NCBI RefSeq assembly: GCF_015999265.1
Contig: NZ_JAEAGR010000016.1
Location: forward strand, 54,531-118,530
Origin: Mobilitalea sibirica
Lineage (GTDB): Bacteria > Bacillota > Clostridia > Lachnospirales > Lachnospiraceae
Direction of reading: 5' to 3'
DNA: 64,000 bases
A program made the translations under genes and the position numbers. The number at the start of each line of letters is the position of its first letter. Position 1 is the stretch's first letter. Shown here piece by piece: positions 36,992-46,699 of the stretch. The notes beneath the pieces were generated by a model. It saw only the letters and a program-made list of their open reading frames with translations. It had not been told where the DNA came from and searched no databases.

Positions 36992-37228
36992 ATGTTAAGA
37001 ATTTACATATGTCCGAAATGTTATAATTACAGAATGGTGTAACGAAAACCGGACGCTATCTGCTTCCATTGTGGCGCAGTATTAGATAAATGCGATGTGG
37101 AATATGTCGATTTTATGAACATGACTGAGGAAGAACGAAATTCCTACAAAGAAAGATACATACGAAGAATGGAGCTATATCGAGAGAAGATGGATACGTT
37201 GCTTCAGGATCACAAGAGTAATAAGTAA
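36992..37228 (+). pseudogene. Zinc-ribbon protein gene interrupted by an in-frame TAA
   Basis: With a good GGGGAGG ribosome-binding site, ATG 36992 opens a frame that reads MLRIYICPKCYNYRMV, then TAA at 37040-37042, then continues without interruption (RKPDAICFHCGAVLDK...) to a second stop at 37226. The two CxxC pairs of one zinc ribbon (Cys7/10 and Cys24/27) lie on either side of the TAA, so the intact protein was about 78 residues. The tail is charged and helical. Either a nonsense mutation, a base-call error or stop-codon readthrough would explain it; I favour mutation. The promoter and ribosome-binding site look healthy. Confidence 0.75.
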
Positions 37229-37239
37229 GGGCCTATAAT

Positions 37240-37277
37240 AATAGAAGCAATGGCTTCTATTAAAAGGTTCTTTTTTT
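37240..37277 (+). terminator. Terminator before the glycan cluster
   Basis: AATAGAAGC (37240-37248) pairs with GCTTCTATT (37253-37261), then AAAAGGTTC and a run of T to 37277. The T run is displaced by about 7 bases. Confidence 0.55.
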
Positions 37278-37318
37278 AAGATTAACATATTTGAAAAACT
37301 ATCAATGAGGATAAACGA

Positions 37319-39175
37319 ATGGTTGAGAAAATTATAGATAGAAAACTAAGGATAAGAAAATTGTTTTTACTTTTTTGGGATATTGCAGTATTAATCTTTT
37401 CTACAATAATGGGATTATTACTTCGGTTTGATTTTAATTTTTTTCGTATTGATAAAAGATTTTTGGAATCGGTATGGAGCTATCTTCCCATTCATATTAT
37501 TACAACCATAATTATCTATTATCTGTTTAAGCTTTATCATAGTTTATGGAGATATGCAAGTGTGGTTGAGATGCAGAATATCTTCTCCGCAGTCGTACTA
37601 TCATCCTTACTCCAATTTGCCGGTCTTAATATACTAGGATATCCGGTTCCAAGAAGTTACTATTTTCTTGCAGGGGGAGTGCAGTTATTTCTTACCTTAA
37701 GTAGCCGCTTTGCCTATCGATTTATGAGGGCTGTGGCCAGGGAAACGAGAACACAGGATAGTCTACATAAGGTGATGTTAATCGGTGGAGGGAATGCCGG
37801 AAGCGCTATTATCAAAGAGATTAATACGAGTAAGCATATCCATAATACGGTAGTGAAGTGCATCATAGATGATGCACCGGAAAAACAGGGCAGTTATATA
37901 CAAGGTATTAAAGTGGTTGGTACCAGGAATAACATTATTGAATGTGCTACCCTATATAATATAGATGAAATTATTATAGCCATGCCTTCCATGTCTAAAA
38001 AGATAATTAGTGAAATTGTTGATATCTGTAAAGAGACAAAATGTCAATTAAAGATATTACCGGGAATATATCAGTTTATGACCGGTGAGGTTAGCATCAG
38101 CCAGCTTCGTAATGTAGAAGTGGAAGATTTACTTGGCAGGGATGCGATTAAGGTAGATCTCAATTCCATTATGAGTTATGTTAAGGATAAGGTTATTCTG
38201 GTTACCGGTGGAGGGGGTTCCATAGGCAGTGAGTTATGTAGGCAGTTGGTGGCTCACGGCCCGAAGCAATTGATTATACTGGATATATATGAGAATAATA
38301 TATATGAGATACAACAGGAACTTAGAAAGAAGTATCCGGAGCTTGACCTTGTGGTTTTAATAGCATCTGTTCGAAGCTCTACCAGAATGAACGCCATCTT
38401 TAAAACCTATCGTCCTCAGATTGTATATCATGCGGCAGCCCATAAGCACGTTCCGTTGATGGAGGACAGTCCTAATGAGGCAATTAAAAACAATGTGCTT
38501 GGAACCTGGAAGACGGTTATGGCCGCGGATTTATACGGGGTAGAAAAATTCGTCATGATATCAACAGATAAAGCTGTTAACCCGACGAATATTATGGGAG
38601 CCTCCAAAAGGATCTGCGAAATGATCGTACAAACCTATAATAACCGTTCTAAGACAGAGTTTGTGGCGGTTCGATTTGGTAATGTATTAGGCTCTAACGG
38701 TAGTGTTATTCCACTATTTAAGAAGCAGATCGCTGAGGGGGGACCGGTGACGGTAACTCATCCGGATATTATAAGATACTTCATGACGATACCGGAGGCA
38801 GTATCACTGGTACTCCAGGCAGGAGCATATGCCAAGGGCGGCGAAATCTTTGTCCTGGATATGGGCGAACCGGTTAAAATACTTGATCTGGCAGAGAACT
38901 TAATTCGCCTCTCCGGATATAAACCAAATGAAGATATCATGATCGAATTTACCGGACTTCGCCCCGGTGAGAAGCTGTATGAAGAGCTTCTGATGGAGGA
39001 GGAAGGACTTCAGGATACGGAAAACAAACTGATACATATTGGAAAACCGATTGAGATTGATGAGGAGAAGTTCCTGAGGCAATTGGAGGAATTAAAGGAT
39101 GTTTGTATGTTAGAGTCAGCGGAGATTAGGAAGTTGGTAAGAGAGATTGTGCCGACGTATGTGATGAAAAATTAA
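37319..39175 (+). CDS. UDP-GlcNAc 4,6-dehydratase, membrane form (WbpM/PglF/CapD-like)
   Basis: Converts UDP-GlcNAc to the UDP-4-keto-6-deoxy sugar, the first step towards bacillosamine-type or other 6-deoxyamino sugars. 618 residues: four membrane helices (about 15-130), a first Rossmann module (VMLIGGGNAGSAI, about 157), then the catalytic SDR domain with VTGGGGSIGSELCRQ (about 300) and ISTDKAVNPTN (about 415). In this group the usual Tyr-x3-Lys is replaced by the STDKA motif, as seen here. GAGGAT lies 7 bases before the ATG. Heads the cluster; the next genes provide the aminotransferase, priming transferase and acetyltransferase. Confidence 0.93.
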   Translation: MVEKIIDRKLRIRKLFLLFWDIAVLIFSTIMGLLLRFDFNFFRIDKRFLESVWSYLPIHIITTIIIYYLFKLYHSLWRYASVVEMQNIFSAVVLSSLLQFAGLNILGYPVPRSYYFLAGGVQLFLTLSSRFAYRFMRAVARETRTQDSLHKVMLIGGGNAGSAIIKEINTSKHIHNTVVKCIIDDAPEKQGSYIQGIKVVGTRNNIIECATLYNIDEIIIAMPSMSKKIISEIVDICKETKCQLKILPGIYQFMTGEVSISQLRNVEVEDLLGRDAIKVDLNSIMSYVKDKVILVTGGGGSIGSELCRQLVAHGPKQLIILDIYENNIYEIQQELRKKYPELDLVVLIASVRSSTRMNAIFKTYRPQIVYHAAAHKHVPLMEDSPNEAIKNNVLGTWKTVMAADLYGVEKFVMISTDKAVNPTNIMGASKRICEMIVQTYNNRSKTEFVAVRFGNVLGSNGSVIPLFKKQIAEGGPVTVTHPDIIRYFMTIPEAVSLVLQAGAYAKGGEIFVLDMGEPVKILDLAENLIRLSGYKPNEDIMIEFTGLRPGEKLYEELLMEEEGLQDTENKLIHIGKPIEIDEEKFLRQLEELKDVCMLESAEIRKLVREIVPTYVMKN

Positions 39176-39305
39176 TTGTAATTATTATATGATTTATAAT
39201 ATGTACAAGAGTTTCAAATTATGTGGAAATACCTTTATTTACATTAATCTACATCTGAAATATAATTTTAGTACTTAATACTTACTTAGAATGTGAGGCG
39301 AAAAG

Positions 39306-40436
39306 ATGGAGAAGCGACGTATATATTTGGCATCACCAACTATGAACGGTAGCGAAAGGGGATATATAGAGGAAGCTTTTGCCACAAATTGGATAGCACC
39401 CCTAGGACCGAATGTTAATGAATTTGAAAAAGAGCTAGCAGCTTATGTTGGGATAACTCATGCGGCTGCTTTAACCTCGGGGACAGCTGCAATACATTTA
39501 GCTTTAAAAGCTATAGGTATTCGTCAGGGGGATATTGTCTTCTGTTCTTCATTAACGTTCTCAGCAACCTGTAATCCAATTATTTACGAGGGTGGAATAC
39601 CGGTATTTATTGACAGTGAGAATGATTCCTGGAACATGGATCCGGAAGCACTCCGAAAGGCCTTCGGTAAATATCCGAATGCCAAGGCTGTACTTCTTGT
39701 ACATCTGTATGGTACACCTGCCAAACTAAAAGAAATTATGGATATTTGTAAGGAATATAAGGTGCCGTTGATTGAAGATGCAGCTGAATCTTTAGGCGCA
39801 ACTTATCACGGAAAACAGACTGGTACTTTTGGAAGCTTTGGTATATATTCTTTCAATGGTAATAAGATAATTACTACCTCAGGTGGTGGTATGCTGGTTT
39901 CAAAAGATGGAGCTGCTATAGAAAAAGCTAGATTTTGGGCTACGCAAGCAAGAGAAAAGGAAATTCATTACGAGCACAAAGAAATTGGCTATAACTATCG
40001 CATGTCTAATATTGTAGCAGGAATAGGAAGAGGGCAACTCTTAAGTTTGGATGAATTTATAGAACAAAAGAAAAGCATTTACGATACATATAAAAAGGCT
40101 TTTGAAGATATAAAAGACATAACCATGAATCCTATACCGAAGCAATGTGAAGCGAATTATTGGCTAAGCTGTATTACTCTAAATAAAGATAGTAAAGTGA
40201 AGCCCTTAGATATAATGATGGCTTTAGAGGAAGAAAATATCGAGTCCAGACCAATATGGAAGCCAATGCACCTACAGCCGGTGTTTAAAGAATATGATTT
40301 TATTGCAAAAAGTGAGGTTTTTGGAACGGCTGAAGATATCTTTAACAGAGGTGTATGTTTACCAAGTGATATAAAGAATACAGGCGAGGATATGAAAAAA
40401 ATCATTGGTATCATTAGAGCGCTATTTAATTGTTGA
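39306..40436 (+). CDS. DegT/DnrJ/EryC1 aminotransferase (PglE-like)
   Basis: PLP enzyme transferring an amino group from glutamate to the keto carbon of a nucleotide sugar. 376 residues. Features: N-terminal MNGSERGYIEEAFATNWIAP, GTAAIHLALKA, the EDAAESLGATYHG stretch whose Asp binds the pyridine nitrogen, and the Schiff-base Lys in FNGNKIITTSGGG (about 187). Directly after the 4,6-dehydratase, so the likely product is a UDP-4-amino-4,6-dideoxy sugar. Distinct from the second DegT-type gene at 51966. Confidence 0.92.
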   Translation: MEKRRIYLASPTMNGSERGYIEEAFATNWIAPLGPNVNEFEKELAAYVGITHAAALTSGTAAIHLALKAIGIRQGDIVFCSSLTFSATCNPIIYEGGIPVFIDSENDSWNMDPEALRKAFGKYPNAKAVLLVHLYGTPAKLKEIMDICKEYKVPLIEDAAESLGATYHGKQTGTFGSFGIYSFNGNKIITTSGGGMLVSKDGAAIEKARFWATQAREKEIHYEHKEIGYNYRMSNIVAGIGRGQLLSLDEFIEQKKSIYDTYKKAFEDIKDITMNPIPKQCEANYWLSCITLNKDSKVKPLDIMMALEEENIESRPIWKPMHLQPVFKEYDFIAKSEVFGTAEDIFNRGVCLPSDIKNTGEDMKKIIGIIRALFNC

Positions 40437-40490
40437 ATTAAAGCTTACTTCTTCGTAGAATAAGAATTTATCAATAAGGGGTGAAGGTAA

Positions 40491-41087
40491 ATGTATAAGA
40501 AATATACTAAAAGAATATTAGATGTCATCCTTTCTACTATAGCTATTATTTCACTGTTACCTATAATTTTAATGGTAGCGTTATTGGTAAGAATTAAGCT
40601 TGGAAGCCCGATATTGTTTAAACAGAAAAGACCCGGCATGGATGAAAAGATATTTACCCTCTATAAATTTCGTACCATGACAGATAAGAAGGACGAGTCA
40701 GGAAAGCTTTTACCTGATGAAATTAGGTTAACGAAATTCGGTAAAATGCTTAGAGCAACCAGTTTAGATGAGCTGCCTGAACTTATCAACATATTAAAGG
40801 GTGATATGAGTATCGTTGGACCGAGGCCTTTGCTGGTTGAATATTTATCAAGATATAATGAGGAACAAAGACATCGTCATGATGTAAGGCCAGGATTAAC
40901 GGGTTTAGCTCAGGTGAATGGACGTAATGCTATAAGTTGGGAAGAGAAGTTTCGATATGATGTTTCATATACAAAGAATGTTAGCTTTCAAACTGATATG
41001 ATAATTATTATTAAGACTATAAGTATGGTTTTAATAAGACATGGAGTAAGTTCAGGTACTTCTGTTACAATGGAAGAATTTAAGTAA
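40491..41087 (+). CDS. Monotopic phosphoglycosyl transferase (PglC-like sugar transferase)
   Basis: Transfers the first sugar phosphate from a UDP-sugar to undecaprenyl phosphate, starting a lipid-linked glycan. 198 residues, the minimal PglC size. One N-terminal re-entrant membrane helix (ILDVILSTIAIISLLPIILM), the FKQKRPG and LYKFRTM motifs, the catalytic Asp-Glu pair in SLDELPEL (about 93), and GDMSIVGPRPL are all present. With the dehydratase, aminotransferase and following acetyltransferase it forms a PglF-E-C-D set, so diacetylbacillosamine is the likeliest substrate. Confidence 0.93.
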   Translation: MYKKYTKRILDVILSTIAIISLLPIILMVALLVRIKLGSPILFKQKRPGMDEKIFTLYKFRTMTDKKDESGKLLPDEIRLTKFGKMLRATSLDELPELINILKGDMSIVGPRPLLVEYLSRYNEEQRHRHDVRPGLTGLAQVNGRNAISWEEKFRYDVSYTKNVSFQTDMIIIIKTISMVLIRHGVSSGTSVTMEEFK

Positions 41088-41111
41088 TTTAAATCAGAAA
41101 GGGGTTAACTC

Positions 41112-41753
41112 TTGTATAATGATATAATTATTGTCGGTGCAGGTGGTTTAGGAAGAGAAGTATTGTGGTTATTAGATGAACTAAATCAATGTAATCAGGT
41201 TTGGAATATAAAAGGTTTTGTGGATGACAATGAGAAGTTATTAAATACTTATATAAATGGTTATCCGGTACTTGGTGGGGTTGATTGGCTTGCAAGTTAT
41301 AAAAATCCAATATCAGTTGTTTGTTGTATAGCAAAACCCTTAATTCGATTTGATATAATAAAAAAACTTAAAAAAAACCCCCGAATCGTATTTCCAAATG
41401 TGATTTCAAAGGATGTTAGATATTCTAATCGGGTATGTTTTGGTGAAGGAAATATCATATGTTTATCTTCTACATTAACAGTTGATATTCAAATCGGTAA
41501 CTTTAATATTATAAATCCAGCTTGTACGGTTGGCCATGATGTAATAATAAAAAATTATGTTACTGTTTATCCGGGTGTTAATGTTTCTGGTAATGTTATA
41601 ATAGGAAACCAGGTAGAAGTAGGGACCGGTTCTCAGATTATTCAAGGATTAAATATAAGTGATAATATAATTATAGGTGCAGGAAGTGTAGTAATTAGTG
41701 ATATAAATGAAAAAGGAACCTATGTAGGTGCTCCGGTAAAAAAAGTAAAATAA
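41112..41753 (+). CDS. PglD-like nucleotide-sugar acetyltransferase
   Basis: 213 residues. An N-terminal Rossmann-like UDP-sugar site (DIIIVGAGGLGREVLW) is followed by a left-handed beta-helix of hexapeptide repeats (about 95-205) with the family His in VGHDVIIKNYVTVYPG. Such enzymes acetylate the 4-amino group made by the upstream aminotransferase. TTG start, with AAAGGGG upstream at 41098. It completes the bacillosamine-type route. Confidence 0.88.
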   Translation: MYNDIIIVGAGGLGREVLWLLDELNQCNQVWNIKGFVDDNEKLLNTYINGYPVLGGVDWLASYKNPISVVCCIAKPLIRFDIIKKLKKNPRIVFPNVISKDVRYSNRVCFGEGNIICLSSTLTVDIQIGNFNIINPACTVGHDVIIKNYVTVYPGVNVSGNVIIGNQVEVGTGSQIIQGLNISDNIIIGAGSVVISDINEKGTYVGAPVKKVK

Positions 41754-41815
41754 TAATTATTATATTTATAAACAACAAAAACTTAAGTACAATGTATGAA
41801 ATGAGGTAAGTTATT

Positions 41816-43381
41816 ATGATTTTATATAAAAGTTTATTAGGAAAAAAAGTTAGGACATATTTAGGAGTAATAGTATTAATAATTTTGTTATGGATAAAAA
41901 GTAATTATCCAATAAAAGTTATATTTTCTATGGATATAATAACAACCTCTATAATCACCTTTCTAATTTGGTTAATCTCAATTACATTAACTGATAAGTA
42001 TGTTCATAAATATCCGCAAAGATATTTAACATATACACTTTCTAAAAACATGAAAGCTTTAGCGGTAGTTATTGTGATGATTTTTGTTTTATTTATTAGT
42101 AGTATTTTTGAGAGACAGATTCTTTTTGATATTATATGGGTTATGTTTATCTTGTCAGGAATAGATTTTATACTTGATTTATTTGTAAAAAAAGAAAAAG
42201 TCGCTGATATAAATAAACAAATGGAGAATTTTTTATCCAGACTTAATAATCATAATTCGGATTTTAATAAAGAGGAGACTATAAACGCTACTATTAATCA
42301 AAAGAGATTATTTAATGAGTACGGAAACATTATGTCAAATTGTGAGAATGAATTTATTAGAAATCATATCACCAATAGTGATAATAATTGTGACACATAT
42401 TTAATTGTTAATAAAAAACAAAATCTAATAGAATCAAAGGATACAGATTTTTCACTAATCATATATCAGACAAGCCTTAATAATATCAAAAGACTAAATA
42501 ATACAATAAAAAGTTCAATTCGAGGCTTAAAAAAAGGAGGTTATTTCATAGTAAATTATACTCCTATGGAATATGAACTGGAAAAACTTAAGAAAGAAAC
42601 ATCTAAAATAAAATATCCCTTTAAATATATCAGCAACTTCATCATTTATAGGGGACTCATAAAAATAAAATGGTTATCAAATTTATATTTTGCGAAACCT
42701 TTTTCATGGATTGATGCATTTCGAGAGAAATATACAAGCGGCAAAAGAAGAAGTCTTGCTCGCGCAGAAGTATGGGGCAGGTTAGTATATTATGGTATGG
42801 AAATTATCGATGAAAAAATAGAAGGTGAAAGAGCTTATTTAATAGCGCAGAAAGTATCAGAACAATCAGCAAATAAAACCCCAACTTATCATGCAGTTGT
42901 AACTTTAGAAAAGGTTGGTCTTTGTGGTTCGATAATAAGACTACATAAGGTGCGAAGCATGTATCCTTTTAGCGAATTCTTACAAAAAAATCTCTATAAC
43001 ATGCATGGATTAACCAACACAGGAAAGTTTAAGAATGACTTCAGATTAACTGATTATGGACCATTTATCAGAAAATACTGGATTGATGAGATACCAGGAA
43101 TTATTGATTGGTTAAAAGGAGATATAAAATTAGTCGGTATGAGAGCAACAAGCCCTCAGTATCTTAGTCTTTATCCAAAAGATATCATTGAAAAATATAT
43201 GCAAGTAAAACCAGGGCTTGTTCCTCCGATTTTTGATGAAAAAACAGCAGGATTTGATCAAATTGTTCAAATCGAAGGGGAATATCTTGATAGATATTTG
43301 TCTAATCCGACTAAAACGGATTTTCTATACTTGTGGTATACATTTAGAGATATTTTTATAAGAAAAGTTCGTAGTAAATAA
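41816..43381 (+). CDS. Large phosphoglycosyl-transferase-like protein with methyltransferase-like insert
   Basis: 521 residues in three parts. Four membrane helices (about 10-130) come first. A middle region (about 195-345) resembles a Rossmann methyltransferase fold (SIRGLKKGGYFIVNYTPMEY), followed by a stretch ending in AEVWGRLVYYGMEIIDEKIE that I know from similar sugar transferases. The C-terminal part is a sugar-transferase domain: EKVGLCGS, LHKVRSM, YWIDEIPGI with the catalytic Asp-Glu pair (about 423), and GDIKLVGMRATSP. The catalytic pair is kept, so it is probably active. A second priming enzyme in one cluster is notable. Confidence 0.78.
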   Translation: MILYKSLLGKKVRTYLGVIVLIILLWIKSNYPIKVIFSMDIITTSIITFLIWLISITLTDKYVHKYPQRYLTYTLSKNMKALAVVIVMIFVLFISSIFERQILFDIIWVMFILSGIDFILDLFVKKEKVADINKQMENFLSRLNNHNSDFNKEETINATINQKRLFNEYGNIMSNCENEFIRNHITNSDNNCDTYLIVNKKQNLIESKDTDFSLIIYQTSLNNIKRLNNTIKSSIRGLKKGGYFIVNYTPMEYELEKLKKETSKIKYPFKYISNFIIYRGLIKIKWLSNLYFAKPFSWIDAFREKYTSGKRRSLARAEVWGRLVYYGMEIIDEKIEGERAYLIAQKVSEQSANKTPTYHAVVTLEKVGLCGSIIRLHKVRSMYPFSEFLQKNLYNMHGLTNTGKFKNDFRLTDYGPFIRKYWIDEIPGIIDWLKGDIKLVGMRATSPQYLSLYPKDIIEKYMQVKPGLVPPIFDEKTAGFDQIVQIEGEYLDRYLSNPTKTDFLYLWYTFRDIFIRKVRSK

Positions 43382-43394
43382 GGGAGAGGTCATT

Positions 43395-45443
43395 ATGTGT
43401 GGAATATTTGGTGTCATTATAAATAGTAAGGCAACAAATTTAAATAATATAGAAAACATAATTAAAGACCTTGTTGAGTTTTCACAATCACGAGGCAGAG
43501 ATTCATCAGGACTGATGCTATACGATAAAGAGTTAAATGAATATAATATTTATAAAGGTTCAATGTCCATTAAACAATTGACTAAGAATTCTAAATTAAA
43601 GAAAAGTATTAAAGATTATATTCATAAATCATGGGAGAATGAATCAGAACTATTCATAATGGGACATTCTCGTCTAGTTACTAATGGAAGCCAAATATCA
43701 CAACATAATAACCAACCGGTTATTAGAAATAATATGATTGCAATACATAACGGCATAATTGTTAATGATAATGAGATTTGGAAAAGACATAGTGATTATA
43801 CGAGATATTATGAGGTCGATACAGAAAGTTACTTGGCATTACTGAATGATTTATATGGTACAGATTTAGATATAACAAGTACTATAGATAAAATATATTC
43901 TGAAATTGAAGGTACAGTATCACTTGCTACAGTAATATCTAAAAGTAAATCGTTACTATTACATTCTAATAACGGTTCTTTATATTTAATGACGGATTTA
44001 CAGAATGTTTTAATATTTGCATCAGAAAACAATACTTTGAAAAGAATTTATGAAAAATATGATTTTGATAATAAAGAAAAAATTCAAATCTTTCAATTAA
44101 ATAAAGGTAGCTTTGGTTTATGTGATTATGCAGATATGACAATAACAGTTCATGAAAATATAAATCCATTAACAAATACACTTGAGTTTAAACGATATAA
44201 TGATAACGTTACGATTAATGTAAATGAAATACAAAAAAAATCGAAAGAAGAATTGGATCTCGTTCCAAGTATTCCTACAGTAGTAAATAGTAGCGAAAAT
44301 GTTAAATTATCAAAAATGCTACAATATGATAGAGATAATGCTATAAATATAAAGAGATGTACTAAGTGTTTATTACCATCAACATTTCCTTTTATTAGAT
44401 TTGACGATCATGGTGAATGTAACTATTGCCATAATTATAAAATTAAGAATAAACCTAAGAAACTCGATGAGTTAATCGACTTAATAGAGCCTTATCGAAG
44501 AAAAGATGGAAAACCGGATTGTATTGTCCCTTTTAGCGGTGGTAGAGATAGTACTTACGCTTTACACTTAATAAAAAATGAGCTTAATCTGAATCCTATT
44601 GCCTATACATATGATTGGGGGATGGTTACAGATTTAGGCAGAAGGAATATTGCTCGTGTTTGTGGAAAATTAGAGGTTGAAAATATAATAGTTGCTGCTG
44701 ATATTAGAAAGAAGAGACAAAATATTAAAAAAAATCTAAGTGCTTGGTTACGTAAACCTCATTTGGGTATGCTTCCTATTCTTATGGCTGGAGATAAATA
44801 TTTTTATTATTATGTTGAAAAAATTAAAAGAGAGACAGGAATTAAATTGAATATATGGGGTGTAAATCCCATGGAAAACACGGACTTTAAAGTAGGCTTT
44901 GTTGGTGTAAGTCCCGATTTTGAAAAAAAATATATATACTCACTTTCCATAGGAAGAAAATTCAAATTAATTTCAAGTATGGGGAAGATAGTAGCCAGTA
45001 ATCCTGCTTATATAAACAGTTCTGTATTTGATACCTTAGGGTCCTTTGTTTCACGTTCAATTCTACCACATAATGATTATTTTCATCTGTTTGACTATTA
45101 TAAATGGGATGAACATGAAATAGATGATTTAATTAGTAATGAATATAACTGGGAAAAAGCAGTTGATACATCTACTACGTGGAGAATAGGTGATGGTACA
45201 GCGGCTTTCTATAATTATGTATACTTTACCGTGGCAGGTTTTTCAGAGCATGATGCCTTTCGAAGTAACCAAATCAGAGAGGGTGTAATAACTCGAGAAG
45301 AAGCTTTGAAACTAGTAATTGAAGAAAATAGACCTAGACATGCTACTATTAAGTGGTATTTAGATACAGTAGGCATGGATTATGAACAAGTAATATCTAT
45401 AGTAAATCAAATTCCTAAACTCTACAAGAATAGAGAGGAGTAG
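43395..45443 (+). CDS. Fused class II glutamine amidotransferase and WbpG-like sugar amidotransferase
   Basis: 682 residues. Residues 1-250 are an Ntn-type glutaminase starting MCGIFGVII, with catalytic Cys2 and the GHSRLVTNG and NNMIAIHNG stretches. Residues 315-682 match N-acetyl sugar amidotransferases: a zinc CxxC pair (CTKCLLP ... CNYCHNY), the PP-loop PFSGGRDSTYALHL (about 378), and the C-terminal FRSNQIREGVITREEAL. The glutaminase probably feeds ammonia to the PP-loop domain to make a sugar amide or amidine. It replaces, in one chain, the HisH/HisF/WbpG trio found later in this cluster. Starts 13 bases after the previous gene; the next gene starts 4 bases after its stop. Confidence 0.85.
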   Translation: MCGIFGVIINSKATNLNNIENIIKDLVEFSQSRGRDSSGLMLYDKELNEYNIYKGSMSIKQLTKNSKLKKSIKDYIHKSWENESELFIMGHSRLVTNGSQISQHNNQPVIRNNMIAIHNGIIVNDNEIWKRHSDYTRYYEVDTESYLALLNDLYGTDLDITSTIDKIYSEIEGTVSLATVISKSKSLLLHSNNGSLYLMTDLQNVLIFASENNTLKRIYEKYDFDNKEKIQIFQLNKGSFGLCDYADMTITVHENINPLTNTLEFKRYNDNVTINVNEIQKKSKEELDLVPSIPTVVNSSENVKLSKMLQYDRDNAINIKRCTKCLLPSTFPFIRFDDHGECNYCHNYKIKNKPKKLDELIDLIEPYRRKDGKPDCIVPFSGGRDSTYALHLIKNELNLNPIAYTYDWGMVTDLGRRNIARVCGKLEVENIIVAADIRKKRQNIKKNLSAWLRKPHLGMLPILMAGDKYFYYYVEKIKRETGIKLNIWGVNPMENTDFKVGFVGVSPDFEKKYIYSLSIGRKFKLISSMGKIVASNPAYINSSVFDTLGSFVSRSILPHNDYFHLFDYYKWDEHEIDDLISNEYNWEKAVDTSTTWRIGDGTAAFYNYVYFTVAGFSEHDAFRSNQIREGVITREEALKLVIEENRPRHATIKWYLDTVGMDYEQVISIVNQIPKLYKNREE

Positions 45444-45447
45444 AACC

Positions 45448-46671
45448 ATGATAGACAAAACTTCTATATGGTGTATATCTAAATATGCATCTCCACCAAA
45501 TTATGGAGTAGGTTCGAAATTATTTACAGTAGCCAAACGTTTTAGTGATATGGGATGTGATGTATTATTAATAAGTTCAGATTCTAATCATTTATCAAAA
45601 TACCCAGAAAGCAATCAAACATATAATTTTGAAAAGTATGGGAATTTAGATCATATTTGGATTAAAACAATGAAATATGATAGAAGTGCATCAATCAAGC
45701 GAATATTAAGCTGGTTTGCATTTGAATATAGATTATTTCGACTTAATAAAAAGAAACTTAAGAAACCAGATATAATAATAGTTTCATCTCTTTCTCTTTT
45801 AACTGTTATTTACGGAATATATATAAAGAAAAAATATGGTTGTAAACTTGTGTTTGAAATAAGGGATATACATCCATTAACATTAACAGAAGAATTAGGT
45901 GTTAGTAAATGGAATCCATTAGTATTATTGTTGAGATTTATAGAGAGAATTGGATATAAGAAATCCGACTTAATAGTTGGAACTATGCCAAATCTTAAAG
46001 AGCATGTAATAGAAACCATTGGTTATGAAAAAGATGTATTTCATTCTCCAATAGGGATACATTCTACGTGGTCAAATGAATTAGAACAAAGCGATAATGT
46101 AGATCAACTATTCCCTAAAACAAATCAATTTTTTATTGGTTATGCAGGAAGTATGGGTATTTCTAATGCTATGGATAATTTTATAGAAGCAATTGAACGT
46201 ATGGCTAATATAATGGATGTGTACTTTGTACTTGTCGGAGATGGTGATCTTAAAGCATCTTATTCAAAAAGATTATCTGAGCTAAAAAATGTTAAGATGG
46301 GACCAAAATTAAAACAAAGTGAAATACCATATTTTTTAAGTAAATGTGACTTGTTATATTTATCAACTCATGATTCTAAAGTATGGAAGTATGGTCAATC
46401 TATGAATAAAGTGATAGATTATATGATGTCAGGTAAACCAGTTGTGGCATCCTATTCGGGATATCCATCAATGTTAAATGAAGCTAATTCTGGTGTTTAT
46501 GTAAAGACGAAAGATACCGATGCTATTATTGATAAATTCATATTTTTTAAGAATATGGAATTAAAAGAAAGATTGGCTTATGGGGATAGAGGAAAAGCAT
46601 GGGTTAAAGAAAATCATAGCTATGAAACTATAACAAGAAAGTATTATAAAAAAATATCAGAACTTATTTAA
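45448..46671 (+). CDS. Glycosyltransferase family 4 (WbuB-like)
   Basis: 407 residues. A GT-B enzyme: N-terminal acceptor domain with SPPNYGVGSKLFTVAKRF and EIRDIHPLTL, C-terminal donor domain with IGYAGSMGISNAMDN and DYMMSGKPVVAS. The pattern resembles WbuB-type amino-sugar transferases. It starts 4 bases after the fused amidotransferase gene. Donor sugar and linkage cannot be read from sequence. Confidence 0.85.
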   Translation: MIDKTSIWCISKYASPPNYGVGSKLFTVAKRFSDMGCDVLLISSDSNHLSKYPESNQTYNFEKYGNLDHIWIKTMKYDRSASIKRILSWFAFEYRLFRLNKKKLKKPDIIIVSSLSLLTVIYGIYIKKKYGCKLVFEIRDIHPLTLTEELGVSKWNPLVLLLRFIERIGYKKSDLIVGTMPNLKEHVIETIGYEKDVFHSPIGIHSTWSNELEQSDNVDQLFPKTNQFFIGYAGSMGISNAMDNFIEAIERMANIMDVYFVLVGDGDLKASYSKRLSELKNVKMGPKLKQSEIPYFLSKCDLLYLSTHDSKVWKYGQSMNKVIDYMMSGKPVVASYSGYPSMLNEANSGVYVKTKDTDAIIDKFIFFKNMELKERLAYGDRGKAWVKENHSYETITRKYYKKISELI

Positions 46672-46699
46672 ATAAAGTGAGAACTGAAGAGGTAGGTTA

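Noticed and set aside
43395..45443. Asparagine synthetase or GlmS
   Set aside because: The N-terminus is the same glutaminase type, but the second half has a zinc CxxC pair, the WbpG-type PP-loop and FRSNQIREG, not an asparagine synthetase or SIS domain.
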